Assembly: GCA_035506075.1 (NCBI GenBank)
Contig: DATJQB010000290.1
Span: forward strand, 1 to 64,000
Direction: 5' to 3'
Length of the DNA stretch: 64,000 nucleotides
Origin: UBA9647 sp035506075
GTDB taxonomy: Bacteria > Bacteroidota > Ignavibacteria > UBA10030
How positions within the stretch are numbered: position 1 is the stretch's first letter; each line of letters opens with the position of its first letter. This document shows, in pieces, positions 18,414 through 26,861 of the stretch. The position numbers and the translations under genes are program-made. The notes under the pieces are model-generated. The model ran no database searches. It had not been told where the DNA came from and saw only the letters and a program-made list of their open reading frames with translations.

Positions 18414-18744
18414 GGTTTCCTCTTAGACATTGGATCAAAGTGACGCGAGGAGAAAAAGGACACGGAAGCAAACTATGCCTGGTACCGCAAGGTCCGCTGA
18501 CTCGGCGGACGGTCGATTGTTTACTACGTGAGGACTGGGATTACACGTGAAGCGTCGCGAGCGTGCTGGATGCGAATCAGATTGCGAGGCGGCCCTGACG
18601 GTGCGGGCGGCACTCCGGTGCACGACTGCAGTGTGAAAGTAGCCATCTCTTCGAATGAAGTCAAGCCTTAGTTGACGAAGGAATGACCAGCGAATGCGAT
18701 GGGATGGATGTGAAAGGAATTCCTGTTTCTGTGGTCGTGAGGAC
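18414..18744. other. Non-coding region upstream of the TonB receptor cassette
   Basis: This is the leader and promoter region of the minus-strand receptor operon, bounded by the terminator of the upstream Ctp gene. A TAGTTTG-like element (minus strand, about 18469-18475) has no clear partner at -33/-35. The 103-codon minus-strand frame here is Arg/Ser/His-rich with no domain, and I do not call it a gene. Confidence 0.4.
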
Positions 18745-18780
18745 AAAAGGAAGGGTCCAACCGGAACAAGCGTTGGACCC
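18745..18780 (-). terminator. Rho-independent terminator of the Ctp protease gene
   Basis: Read on the minus strand, GGGTCCAAC and GTTGGACCC form a perfect 9-bp stem (18780-18772 with 18761-18753) around a 10-base loop. It is followed by TTCCTTTT, about 30 bases after the protease stop codon. Confidence 0.8.
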
Positions 18781-18810
18781 TGAAGTCGAAGACTGATTGC
18801 TGGGATTGTG

Positions 18811-20445
18811 CTAATTCAGTTTGGCGAACTTCACTGCCTCCGGCAGAAGTGCGACGGCCTTCTGGAACTGGGGATCGACTTCCAGCATGACCCGGTACGA
18901 TCCGTTGTTTCCCCAGAACGATCGCGCGATCTCAGCCCGCAGGCGCGCCTTGACAAACACCAGGTCTTTCTGAAGATCCTTCTCTTCCACCTTCAGCCCC
19001 TTGGTTGTCACAAAATTGCGAAAATCCTGCAACATCTCGTCGGATACGACAAACGATTTGACGAAGCGGAGGATGTCGTCGCCGTACGTCGACCGCAGCG
19101 CCTGGCCATGCGCATCCAGCCATGTCGTCATGAACTGATAGAACATATCGCGTCTTTGGAGATTTTGCGTGAACTCCGCGGCAGCGGGCGGCTTCACGAT
19201 AAAGTCCGGCGAAATTCCTCCGCCCCCATAGACGATGCGCCCTCCGCTGGTATGATACATGGGGCGGGCCGAATCGGCTTTCGACGCTGCGTCGTTCTTG
19301 TGTTCAAGATTGTCACCTTCTTTTTCAACGCGCTCGAATGCTTCCCGCTCGTACTCCGCTTTGTCTTTTCCGGTATAGGTTCGCTGGATGAGCCGGCCCG
19401 CCGGCGTGTAATACCGGGCAATTGTCAGGCGGAATGCAGAGCCGTCGCCAAAGGCCCACTGACGCTGTACAAGACCTTTTCCAAAACTCGTTTCGCCGAC
19501 GATCAGCCCGCGATCCCAATCCTGGATGGCGCCCGCCACGATCTCGCTTGCGCTTGCAGATGCATGGTTGATGAGAACGATGAGCGGCAGCTTCTCGTAC
19601 TCCTGGCCGGTTGTTGCCGTATAACTTTCTTCAAGTTCCGGGACGCGCGCCTTGGTGTACACAATTTGCCGGGGTTTCGATTTCGTACCTGCGTCGAGGA
19701 ACAAATCCGCCACCTTCACCGCTTCTTCAAGGACGCCCCCGGGGTTGTAGCGCAAATCAAGAATGAGCCGCTTCATGCCGTGGGCGCGTAGATCGCGCAG
19801 CGCGTTGGTCATCTCCGCTCCGGTTGTCAGGGCGAACTTGTTCAGTGCGATGTACCCGACTTCTTCGTTTATCATCATCGATACATCGATACTGTTGAGC
19901 GAGATATCGGCGCGTGTAATTTCGTAGTCAAGCACACCCGGAACACCGGGTCTGCCAATGGAGACTTTGACCTTTGTCCCTTTTGGTCCGCGCAGCCGCT
20001 TCGAAGCCTGATCCGAGGTCAACCCGACCGCCGTGCTGTCGTTGATTTTCACAATCCTGTCATTCGAGAGAATCCCCAGCTTCGCAGCGGGACCTCCCCC
20101 CATCGGCTCGACAACGATGATGGTGTCGTTCAAAGCGCGGATCGACAGTCCAACCCCCTGATAGTTGCCCTGCATTTCCTCGGAGGCTTTCTCGAACGCC
20201 TTCGGTGGAAAATAGACCGAGTGCGGGTCGAGCTGGTCGAGCATGCCGTTGATCGCTGCCTCCGTAAGTTTGCGCGTATCGACAGGATCAACGTAGTATT
20301 TGTCGGAATAGACCAGGATGTCCTGGAATTTTCTCATCTGGTCGTAAATGTTGTCGGCCGAGATCAATCCTCGCCCCTGAAACCCTACCAACATTCCGAT
20401 GAGCATCACTGCAGCGACCATCCAGACCGAATACCTCTTTTTCAT
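18811..20445 (-). CDS. C-terminal processing peptidase (S41 family, Ctp/Prc-like)
   Basis: The ATG at 20445 (AGAGG upstream) gives 544 residues; an extra 36 Pro/Ser-rich residues to 20553 are unlikely. An N-terminal hydrophobic segment (residues 7-22) anchors or exports the enzyme. The S41 N-terminal helical part (YVDPVDTRKLTEAAINGMLD) is followed by a PDZ domain at about 92-180 (YQGVGLSI, GGGPAAKLGI, DRIVKIND). The protease core follows, with catalytic Ser298 in NHASASASEI and Lys323 in TSFGKG. A C-terminal region at about 400-544 contains the GGGISPDF motif. Ctp enzymes trim C-termini of periplasmic or secreted proteins, and in this group may act in envelope maturation. The gene has its own terminator and lies about 220 bases behind a TPR-protein gene. 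Confidence 0.92.
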   Translation of the reverse strand: MKKRYSVWMVAAVMLIGMLVGFQGRGLISADNIYDQMRKFQDILVYSDKYYVDPVDTRKLTEAAINGMLDQLDPHSVYFPPKAFEKASEEMQGNYQGVGLSIRALNDTIIVVEPMGGGPAAKLGILSNDRIVKINDSTAVGLTSDQASKRLRGPKGTKVKVSIGRPGVPGVLDYEITRADISLNSIDVSMMINEEVGYIALNKFALTTGAEMTNALRDLRAHGMKRLILDLRYNPGGVLEEAVKVADLFLDAGTKSKPRQIVYTKARVPELEESYTATTGQEYEKLPLIVLINHASASASEIVAGAIQDWDRGLIVGETSFGKGLVQRQWAFGDGSAFRLTIARYYTPAGRLIQRTYTGKDKAEYEREAFERVEKEGDNLEHKNDAASKADSARPMYHTSGGRIVYGGGGISPDFIVKPPAAAEFTQNLQRRDMFYQFMTTWLDAHGQALRSTYGDDILRFVKSFVVSDEMLQDFRNFVTTKGLKVEEKDLQKDLVFVKARLRAEIARSFWGNNGSYRVMLEVDPQFQKAVALLPEAVKFAKLN

Positions 20446-20613
20446 CAGTAACCTCTGTTCGTTCAACAAGAATACTCTTACTTCTTTCAACGCCGGCGGC
20501 GGAGGGCTGGTTCCTCGAACCGATGCAAAGGAGCCCGCGCACCCGGAATTCACAACAATATACCGAATATTGTCCCCAGAGAAAACCCGCGATCCTGTGA
20601 AACGGCACGGAGC

Positions 20614-20641
20614 AAAAAAATCCCCGGTCGAAGCCGGGGAT
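20614..20641 (-). terminator. Rho-independent terminator of the TPR-protein gene
   Basis: On the minus strand ATCCCCGGC-TTCGA-CCGGGGAT forms a strong stem with a short loop (20641-20620), running straight into seven T residues (20620-20614). It lies about 25 bases beyond the stop of the TPR gene. Confidence 0.88.
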
Positions 20642-20666
20642 CGGTGTTTGGCATCTCACAATCTTG

Positions 20667-21611
20667 TTAGCGGGCAAGGGCACGGATTTTCACGCGCGCG
20701 TCGTCGGCAGCCCTTCCGCTTGGTACCATGGACAAATAGCGTTGATACTCTTCCTTCGCGAGGTCGTTCTGACCCATGAATTCATACAATTGCGCGATGC
20801 GGAAGACAAGCGGGGTGCGCGATGGATCGAGGGCAAATGCTTTTTGAAATGAGAGGATCGTTTCAGGATACTTTCGCTGCATCTGATACGCTCGTCCAAG
20901 CTGGTAATGACTCTCCGCCTGTTCCGGGGCAACCTCAACATACTTCCGGAACATGACGATCGCCGCATCGATTTCCCCGCGGGCTCTGTGGTATTCGCCG
21001 AAATGAAAGTACGCCTGCCACGAAGCCGGGCGCGAGTAGATAGCCTTCTGGTACATGGTCACCGCTTTGTCGCTTTCTCCTTCTTCCGCGAAAATTCCTG
21101 CGTGCGCCAACACCCCAAGATAGGGATCCAGCTTCGCGATTTCGTTTGCCTGTTCGTGCGCTTTCTGGTAACTGCCGCCGAGAATGCCCGGCGCGAAGAC
21201 GTAGTACTGCACGAGCGCTTCGCGGTACACCGTGGAGGATGGATCACATTTCACGGCAAGCTCGAGCTGCGCCTTCACCTTCGGAGCGAGGAACGGCATG
21301 CGGACAAGTCCGGCGTATTCATAGTTTGCCATGTACGCTTCAGCCAGCATGTAGTGATACTCCGCGTTTGATTCATCGAGACTGACTGCTTTCTCGAGAT
21401 GATCGATCGCGCGATCGGAATTTGACGGCTCGTGAAGGTTGTCCATCCCGAGCTGATAGAAAGCTCCAGCCATCGCGGCATCCTTCGCGGGCGCGCTGTG
21501 TTCAAGACGCTTCTGGCCAAACTGCAACGGCTGAGACCACGCACCGATCGTCAGTGCAACCATCAGGCTCACAGCGGTGAGCGATCGTCCCATAGCTCTC
21601 TTGTCTGCCAT
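20667..21611 (-). CDS. Exported tetratricopeptide-repeat protein
   Basis: This 314-residue protein has a signal peptide (residues 1-26, ending GAWSQ). About five to six TPR-like units cover residues 45-310, for example DRAIDHLEKAVSLDESNAEY, DKAVTMYQKAIYSRPASWQA, DAAIVMFRKYVEVAPEQAES and PETILSFQKAFALDPSRTPL. TPR arrays bind proteins, and the location is periplasmic or envelope. It lies 65 bases downstream of the histidine-kinase gene and ends at its own terminator. It could be the last gene of the decarboxylase-kinase operon. The partner is unknown. Confidence 0.8.
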   Translation of the reverse strand: MADKRAMGRSLTAVSLMVALTIGAWSQPLQFGQKRLEHSAPAKDAAMAGAFYQLGMDNLHEPSNSDRAIDHLEKAVSLDESNAEYHYMLAEAYMANYEYAGLVRMPFLAPKVKAQLELAVKCDPSSTVYREALVQYYVFAPGILGGSYQKAHEQANEIAKLDPYLGVLAHAGIFAEEGESDKAVTMYQKAIYSRPASWQAYFHFGEYHRARGEIDAAIVMFRKYVEVAPEQAESHYQLGRAYQMQRKYPETILSFQKAFALDPSRTPLVFRIAQLYEFMGQNDLAKEEYQRYLSMVPSGRAADDARVKIRALAR

Positions 21612-21676
21612 CGAGTATCCCCCTTCCCCAATGCCGAAATCCGGTCTGTCTGTACTACGGTTCCCGAGAACGAGAG

Positions 21677-22828
21677 TTACGACTCCTCCGGCTCAGGAAA
21701 AACCCCGCTTTGTTGCATCGGAATCACCACCGCGACCTCCAGTCCACGCGGGGATTTGTTGGCGAGTATGAACCGGTGATTGTCTCCGTAGAGCTGCTCG
21801 AGGCGCTCCCGGGTGTTCTTCAGTCCCACTCCTTCATGAACCGGCATGCCGTTCTCCACGGCGAGTCCGGGGCCGTCGTCCACGACCGACAGGCGGAGCG
21901 ACCCAATACTCCGGCGCGCGGAAATGTCGATGCATCCTCCGCTCGCCCTCGGGGCAACCGCATACCGGATCGAATTCTCCACGAGCGGCTGGAGAATCAG
22001 GTTGGGGACCTTGCAGTCCAAGACTTCCGGCTCGACGGCAATCCGGACTTTCAGCCGGTCGCCGAAGCGTGCCTGTTCGATTTCCAGGTAGCGCTGCAGG
22101 AAATCGATTTCCTCGCGCAATGTAACCTCCTGGACGCCAACGTTGTGAAGCGAGTACCGCAACAGATCGCCGAGCCGCGCGAGCACCTTGTCGGCTTCAT
22201 CCACATCCCGGTGCATGAGTGAAGAAATTGTGTTGAAGGTGTTGAAGAGAAAATGCGGGTGAAGCTGCATCTTCAATGACTGCAGCTGTGCCTGCGTAAG
22301 CTGGGTCTTCAGTTGCGCGGCGCGGAGTTCGCGCTCGCGAAACTTCCTGTAATACTCCCGGCCGTACCCGATCCCCAGAATGGCCCAGTACGTCAGGAGG
22401 TTGATGTGGAAATATACCACGAACGTTCGTTCGATCGCGCGAAAGGCCTCGTAGAGTTGCAGGCGGTCGGGACTGAACGATTGAACGACGATCTCCGCGA
22501 TCAGCAGCTGTACACTTGACAGCAGCACGCTTGTCATGAGATGAACGATCACAGCGAGAACCTTCGACCCGCGCTCAAAGCGAAACCGCTTTCCCAGCCA
22601 CAGGACGAGCGGTGCAATGCATCCCCATATATAATAGAAGGAAAGGTTGGTTTTGAGAGCGAGATCCCACGAAACCGGAGTGCGGAAAATATACCGGCCC
22701 CAGAGCGCCGACTCGGACGCGAAGAACAACCCCGCCGCCGTCCAGATCAGGAAGTAGGAAACCCATTGTATCCATTTGCGCTCGAACAGACCTTCCCGCC
22801 GATCGACGCGCAGTGACTCGGGTGCCAT
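21677..22828 (-). CDS. LytS/YehU-type membrane sensor histidine kinase
   Basis: This 383-residue protein has four likely membrane helices at about 20-38, 60-78, 90-115 and 133-155, with no separate sensor domain. A helical linker leads to the His_kinase motif LQLHPHFLFNTFNTISSL, where His192 is the likely phosphorylation site. The ATPase N-box (LILQPLVENSIRYAV) and G-box (DDGPGL, GVGLKNTRERLEQLYG) follow. Kinases of this type phosphorylate LytTR-domain response regulators. The only LytTR regulator in the window is at 30126-30905 on the same strand, about 7.3 kb upstream with the SusCD genes between, and it is the probable partner by inference. The start lies 4 bases after the decarboxylase stop, so the two genes are probably translationally coupled. 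Confidence 0.9.
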   Translation of the reverse strand: MAPESLRVDRREGLFERKWIQWVSYFLIWTAAGLFFASESALWGRYIFRTPVSWDLALKTNLSFYYIWGCIAPLVLWLGKRFRFERGSKVLAVIVHLMTSVLLSSVQLLIAEIVVQSFSPDRLQLYEAFRAIERTFVVYFHINLLTYWAILGIGYGREYYRKFRERELRAAQLKTQLTQAQLQSLKMQLHPHFLFNTFNTISSLMHRDVDEADKVLARLGDLLRYSLHNVGVQEVTLREEIDFLQRYLEIEQARFGDRLKVRIAVEPEVLDCKVPNLILQPLVENSIRYAVAPRASGGCIDISARRSIGSLRLSVVDDGPGLAVENGMPVHEGVGLKNTRERLEQLYGDNHRFILANKSPRGLEVAVVIPMQQSGVFPEPEES

Positions 22829-22832
22829 ATGT

Positions 22833-24311
22833 TCAGGCTCGTAAAGTTTTCAAGGCCGTTTGAATCTGCCGCCATGTCATGAGTGCGTGTTCCTCTGATG
22901 TCTTGAGTTGTCCGACAACCATGCGGATGGTGTACGCGTCGCCCAGTTTTGTATGCGACAGGAACGTCTCGCGGCTTCCGTTGACGAGGTTGATAAGATC
23001 ATCGTTGAGCTTGCTCAGCTCCTGCTCCGAGTCCATTCCCTTCGGATGTGCCCGGAAGCAGACCGTCGCAAAGTGTACCGGCGCAAGCACTTCGAAATCC
23101 GGATCTTCTTCCACCCACTGCTTGAATGCGCCGGCAATCCGGAGGTGTTCGCGGAGTCGTGCGGCGAGGCCGTCCCAGCCGAAGTAGCGAAGCACAAACC
23201 AAAGCTTCAGTGCGCGGAAGCGTCTGCCCAACGGAACACCGTAATCCATGAGGTTGCGCACGACATCGTCATGCGCAGTCCGAAGATATTCCGGGACGAG
23301 CGAAAACGCCCGGCGCATGATCTCCGGCTTCCGCGTGTAGAGAACGCTCAGATCAACCGGGACGAACATCCATTTGTGCGGATTGATGACGAAGGAGTCC
23401 GCCCGTTCACATCCCTCCAGCACGTATCGCTTCTCCGGGACAATCGCCGCGCTTCCGCCGTACGCGGCATCCACGTGCAGCCAGAGTTTCTCCCGCTCGC
23501 AGATGTCCGCAATTGCCGGTATCGGGTCGATGCTCGTGCACGACGTCGTGCCGACTGTTGCCACGACGCAGAACGGCCTGATGCCGTTTCGGCGATCGTC
23601 CGCAATGGCTGCGGCGAGCGCCTCCGGCCGGATGCGGAATTGTGCATCAACGGGGATGCGGCGAACCGCATCAAGACCGAAGCCAAGCGTGATAACGGCT
23701 TTCTCAACAGACGAATGCGCGAAGTCAGAAATGTACAGGCGGAGCCTGGGAACATCCTTCCTCCCCGCCATTCCATGCTCGCGCATGTTCAGATCCGCCA
23801 TCGACTCACGCGCCGCAGCGATCCCGTGCATCGTGCTCGTCGATGCGGTGTCGAGGATCATCCCCCAATACTCGGCCGGAAGTCCGATCATCTGTCGCAG
23901 CCAGTCCAGCGTGACGGTTTCCAGCTCCGGTACTGCCGGGCACGATTCCCAGACCATTCCGTTGCCGTTCAGGGCAGAGGCGATCAACTCTGCCAGGATG
24001 GCCGGACTGCTCGCTGATGAATTGAAATACGCATGGAACCTTGGATGGTTCCAGTGTGTCACGGCGGGCATGATCAGCCGATCTACATCTGCAAGGATAT
24101 CCGGCATTGGCTCACCGGTTTTCGGCGGAGCCGGGGGAAGAGACCGGATGAGGTCGCCCGGTTTCATATCCGGTCGCACCGGCCTCTCTTCTATAGTGTC
24201 CAGGTAATCTGCCACCCAGTCGACCAATTGGTGGCCGTAGTTCCTGAACTCATCGTTCGGCATGTCGCCTAATGGCTTGCGGGATTGATCCACGAGCTTC
24301 TTGTCTGTCAC
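22833..24311 (-). CDS. PLP-dependent group II amino-acid decarboxylase (aromatic-L-amino-acid decarboxylase-like)
   Basis: This 492-residue protein has the usual length of the family. Visible features are THWNHPRFHAYFNSSASSPA near residues 85-104, ATVGTTSCTSID, the PLP-contacting Asp281 in LHVDAAYGG, and the Schiff-base Lys313 in VINPHKWMFVPVD. Such enzymes decarboxylate tyrosine, tryptophan, phenylalanine or DOPA to amines, or glutamate in other branches. The overall match is to the aromatic branch, but the substrate is not certain. The frame starts at a GTG; an in-frame ATG at codon 17 is an alternative. It is followed 4 bases later by a LytS-type kinase, an unusual neighbour suggesting the amine pathway is linked to sensing. 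Confidence 0.9.
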   Translation of the reverse strand: MTDKKLVDQSRKPLGDMPNDEFRNYGHQLVDWVADYLDTIEERPVRPDMKPGDLIRSLPPAPPKTGEPMPDILADVDRLIMPAVTHWNHPRFHAYFNSSASSPAILAELIASALNGNGMVWESCPAVPELETVTLDWLRQMIGLPAEYWGMILDTASTSTMHGIAAARESMADLNMREHGMAGRKDVPRLRLYISDFAHSSVEKAVITLGFGLDAVRRIPVDAQFRIRPEALAAAIADDRRNGIRPFCVVATVGTTSCTSIDPIPAIADICEREKLWLHVDAAYGGSAAIVPEKRYVLEGCERADSFVINPHKWMFVPVDLSVLYTRKPEIMRRAFSLVPEYLRTAHDDVVRNLMDYGVPLGRRFRALKLWFVLRYFGWDGLAARLREHLRIAGAFKQWVEEDPDFEVLAPVHFATVCFRAHPKGMDSEQELSKLNDDLINLVNGSRETFLSHTKLGDAYTIRMVVGQLKTSEEHALMTWRQIQTALKTLRA

Positions 24312-24324
24312 GTGATATCCGATC

Positions 24325-24343
24325 TTCTATTATAGAGATAGAA
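24325..24343 (-). promoter_or_regulatory. Possible promoter/operator before the decarboxylase gene
   Basis: On the minus strand a perfect TATAAT lies at 24334-24329. It sits inside an imperfect palindrome with arms TTCTAT (24325-24330) and ATAGAA (24338-24343). No good -35 element is present 15-18 bases further out. It could be an activator-dependent promoter or chance. Confidence 0.25.
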
Positions 24344-24344
24344 A

Positions 24345-25265
24345 CTACTTGGCGTTTGGACTCTCCGGGGGCAAAGGACTTGTGACTTCCGCTACGAGCT
24401 TCCATCTGCTGGCGACGTCCCGTCTCCATGCATGCAGGTAATAGCCTTTCTCGACGGTTGCAGTTCCCGCCGAAGACAACGCGGTGTAGCTTCCAATGGA
24501 ATATCCCAGATCACCCGCAGCGGAAACTACGGCGTTGAGTGTGATTCCGGAGGTAAGGTACGGATGGTGGAGGAAAAAGGACTGTATTGAATCCAATCCG
24601 ATGACGGGTTGAAATCCCTGCCGGTACACCCGGGCGTCAGGCTCAAACGTTTTTTGAAGAAGCGTCTGCACCTTTTTTTCCTTCAGGCTTTGGAAGAACA
24701 CGCGCTCAGCTTCGATCATCTCCTCGCGGTGCTCCTCTGTGCTCAATGGCGGAATTGCTGTTGTCCGCTTCACGGGATCGGGCGCGTGGAATTCACGCGA
24801 TCCGGCGAAAGGCCCGGGAAGCTCTGTGCCGACATCGAATACAACTTGCCACACCCCTGACGCTTGTTTCTTCCAGAAGGAAAAATAAAACCCGTAGTAT
24901 CGCGGCCGCTTCGCCGCGGTGTGATCGGTCCACACCGATGGTCCCGTTGTGTAACCCAGATCGCCGCTGATCGCGATATCAGCCCAGATCGGTTCCCATT
25001 CCAGTGTCGTCTCCGTTGGATTCTTCGGCATCGGGACACTCTTCATGGCTTCTTTGTACTTCACGGGGTGGGGTCTGAACACCATCGCGTCATCGGCAAA
25101 AAATTGCATGAACGACGGCCGCGCGCCGATCTTCAAACTCGTAGCGGCAAAACTTCGCTCCGCTTCAACGAGCGATGTGAGGGCCTCTCGATGGAGTGTC
25201 CCCTGCGCTTTGCCGACAACCGCCAGGAACAAGATTGCAGCAACAATTGCCGCTGTCCTTTTCAT
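24345..25265 (-). CDS. Exported protein with two NTF2-like (DUF4440/SnoaL-type) domains
   Basis: The ATG at 25265 (GGGAGA 4 bases upstream) gives 306 residues; an ATG four codons earlier is also in frame. A signal peptide (MKRTAAIVAAILFLAVVGKAQ) is followed by two similar halves at about 25-160 and 175-300. Each begins with an amphipathic helix (LTSLVEAERSFAATSLKIG; MIEAERVFFQSLKEKKVQTL). Each continues with an ADDAxVFR or EPDARVYR-type segment, a GDLGYTTGPSV or GDLGYSIGSYT segment and a final Trp-rich strand (GVWQVVFDVGTEL; SRWKLVAEVTSPL). This is the pattern of NTF2-fold proteins. No catalytic residues can be assigned. It lies between SusD and the decarboxylase, all on one strand. Confidence 0.75.
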   Translation of the reverse strand: MKRTAAIVAAILFLAVVGKAQGTLHREALTSLVEAERSFAATSLKIGARPSFMQFFADDAMVFRPHPVKYKEAMKSVPMPKNPTETTLEWEPIWADIAISGDLGYTTGPSVWTDHTAAKRPRYYGFYFSFWKKQASGVWQVVFDVGTELPGPFAGSREFHAPDPVKRTTAIPPLSTEEHREEMIEAERVFFQSLKEKKVQTLLQKTFEPDARVYRQGFQPVIGLDSIQSFFLHHPYLTSGITLNAVVSAAGDLGYSIGSYTALSSAGTATVEKGYYLHAWRRDVASRWKLVAEVTSPLPPESPNAK

Positions 25266-25318
25266 AGATTCTCCCATGTTGTCGTACTACCATAAGAAGC
25301 CGCCGGATAAGATGCAAC

Positions 25319-25346
25319 AAGGCCCCCGGGAAAACCCGGAGGCCTT
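25319..25346 (-). terminator. Probable terminator of the SusCD operon
   Basis: On the minus strand AAGGCCTCCGGG and CCCGGGGGCCTT pair over 12 positions with one mismatch around TTTT, about 43 bases past the susD-like stop. The following bases (TTGTTGC) are only weakly T-rich, so termination may be partial and the downstream NTF2-like gene could be read through. Confidence 0.6.
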
Positions 25347-25389
25347 GCTTGTCAGATGCCGGGGGTCGTTCCCGCCCCGTCGTTACTGG

Positions 25390-26823
25390 TTATTGGATGC
25401 TGAACGGTGAGACCCTGCTGCGATTTGCCGCCAGGACCTTGTTCATATCCCACAGGATCGTCACCGTCGAACCCGCGGTTGTGAACCGCCTCATTTCGTC
25501 GCTTGCCGGGATGTAGTCGGGAACGACAACGGTTGTTCCGGGGCTTCCCGGTGTGATGTTGGGGTTGCCGTCGATCTGACGCTGCGACACCGGGAGACGA
25601 ATGCCAAGGTCAATCATGCGCCTTCCTTCAAGGAAGAAGATCTCCTGTCGAAGCAGGTAGAGCGTCCTGAAGTGAGAGTAGACCGAGGAGAGCGTGTCGA
25701 CCATTGCCGTGGTGACGCTCGTGCCGGACGTGGAATAGACCGTAACGATCGACGCACCGCCCCGCTTCTGGATCAACCCTGCGATCGCCGGCTCGTTGGC
25801 ATCCGACTTGACGAGGAAGGTTGGATCGTTCGGGTGGCCCGGACGGGTGTCTTTATCGTTGTACGTCGTCGTGGGGCGCGATCGTGCCGTTGTAATCGCG
25901 CTCTTCATATTCAGCTTCGCACCGGCCAGGTCGCCGTTTGCCAGTGCGACTTCGGCGAGGATCAGGTATGCCTCCTCGGACTTCAGCACCGGGACCTGCG
26001 TCCCGTTTGTGGGGTATTTGGGATCGAGAAAGTCGAGCCGCGGCAGAGGCTGGATGTCGTTTGTCGACCTGCCAACGATCGCTGCATACGTCGTCGATGT
26101 TAGCTGCGCCGGATCGAACTGGGCGGCGAAAAGATAGGATGTCCCGCCGAGTGCAAGCGCAGCATTCGCTTCCGCAGCAGCGTTGACCTTGTCGCCCAGC
26201 ATCCGGAACGTCCGTGCCCGGGCCATGCGGCAGTTCGCCTTCATTGCCGATTGTGTCGTCAGGTTGAATGCCGTTTGAAACTGGTCGTTCGCGATCTGAA
26301 GCGCCCGTTGTGCCGTCACAGCCGGTCCCTTTTCAGCGATCGGGAAGTTCGTGAACCCTTCGCCGAGGATCAGCAGCGCCATGCCTTTGTAGAAGTAGAC
26401 TTCGGCTTTCTGATCGTTGGTCGCGAAAATATCGCCCGGCAGAATTGACGAGATTCCGAAATCGGCCAGAGCGTTCAGCTGCAGCGCGTTTTCGTACATC
26501 GCGTTATAGGTGAACGAGTTTCCCGTGATTGTCCGCGGATACGAGAGCGTATTGTCGTAGAACGACGTGCGGTTGTCCAGGTTGTCGGAAACCATGTCGC
26601 CGATTAACGAGGAGATGCCGATCGTGTTCGAGAAATATCGTCTCATGCCGGTCACGAGCGAAGTCGTTCCGCCGACGGGATTTTCGAGCAAGTTGTCGGC
26701 GGTAATGGATGGATTATCCACCTTGGACGGATCGACGAGGTCGCATGCCGCCAGCGAAAGTACGAGCACGCTGAAGAGTGTTCGGACTGCAATGGTTCGC
26801 GTTAATGTCATGGTAGTACGCAT
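25390..26823 (-). CDS. SusD/RagB-family outer-membrane lipoprotein
   Basis: This 477-residue protein starts at the ATG preceded by AAAGGAGAAG with a 5-7-base gap, one of the strongest ribosome sites in the window. A frame extension to 26862 is rejected. The lipoprotein signal ends LSLAACDLVDPS, with Cys as the acylated residue. The helical SusD fold is suggested by YYFYKGMALLILGEGFTNFP-type TPR helices (here EVYFYKGMALLILGEGFTNF) and the late EEAYLILAEVALANGDLAGA and FFLEGRRMIDLGIRLPVS segments. SusD proteins sit on SusC barrels as a lid that captures glycans, peptides or other ligands. The susC-like gene is 38 bases upstream. The lineage looks like the shorter SusD-like proteins of non-gut relatives, so a glycan substrate should not be assumed. 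Confidence 0.9.
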   Translation of the reverse strand: MRTTMTLTRTIAVRTLFSVLVLSLAACDLVDPSKVDNPSITADNLLENPVGGTTSLVTGMRRYFSNTIGISSLIGDMVSDNLDNRTSFYDNTLSYPRTITGNSFTYNAMYENALQLNALADFGISSILPGDIFATNDQKAEVYFYKGMALLILGEGFTNFPIAEKGPAVTAQRALQIANDQFQTAFNLTTQSAMKANCRMARARTFRMLGDKVNAAAEANAALALGGTSYLFAAQFDPAQLTSTTYAAIVGRSTNDIQPLPRLDFLDPKYPTNGTQVPVLKSEEAYLILAEVALANGDLAGAKLNMKSAITTARSRPTTTYNDKDTRPGHPNDPTFLVKSDANEPAIAGLIQKRGGASIVTVYSTSGTSVTTAMVDTLSSVYSHFRTLYLLRQEIFFLEGRRMIDLGIRLPVSQRQIDGNPNITPGSPGTTVVVPDYIPASDEMRRFTTAGSTVTILWDMNKVLAANRSRVSPFSIQ

Positions 26824-26861
26824 ATGGTCTTCTCCTTTGATTGGGATCCAGTCGTGTTCCA

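Noticed and set aside
18808..19791. 327-codon plus-strand frame
   Set aside because: Antisense of the Ctp protease, whose Ser/Lys catalytic pair is intact.
22908..24017. Long plus-strand open frame opposite the decarboxylase
   Set aside because: It is antisense to a well-supported PLP decarboxylase, rich in Arg/His/Asp, with no domain; typical of GC-rich shadow frames.
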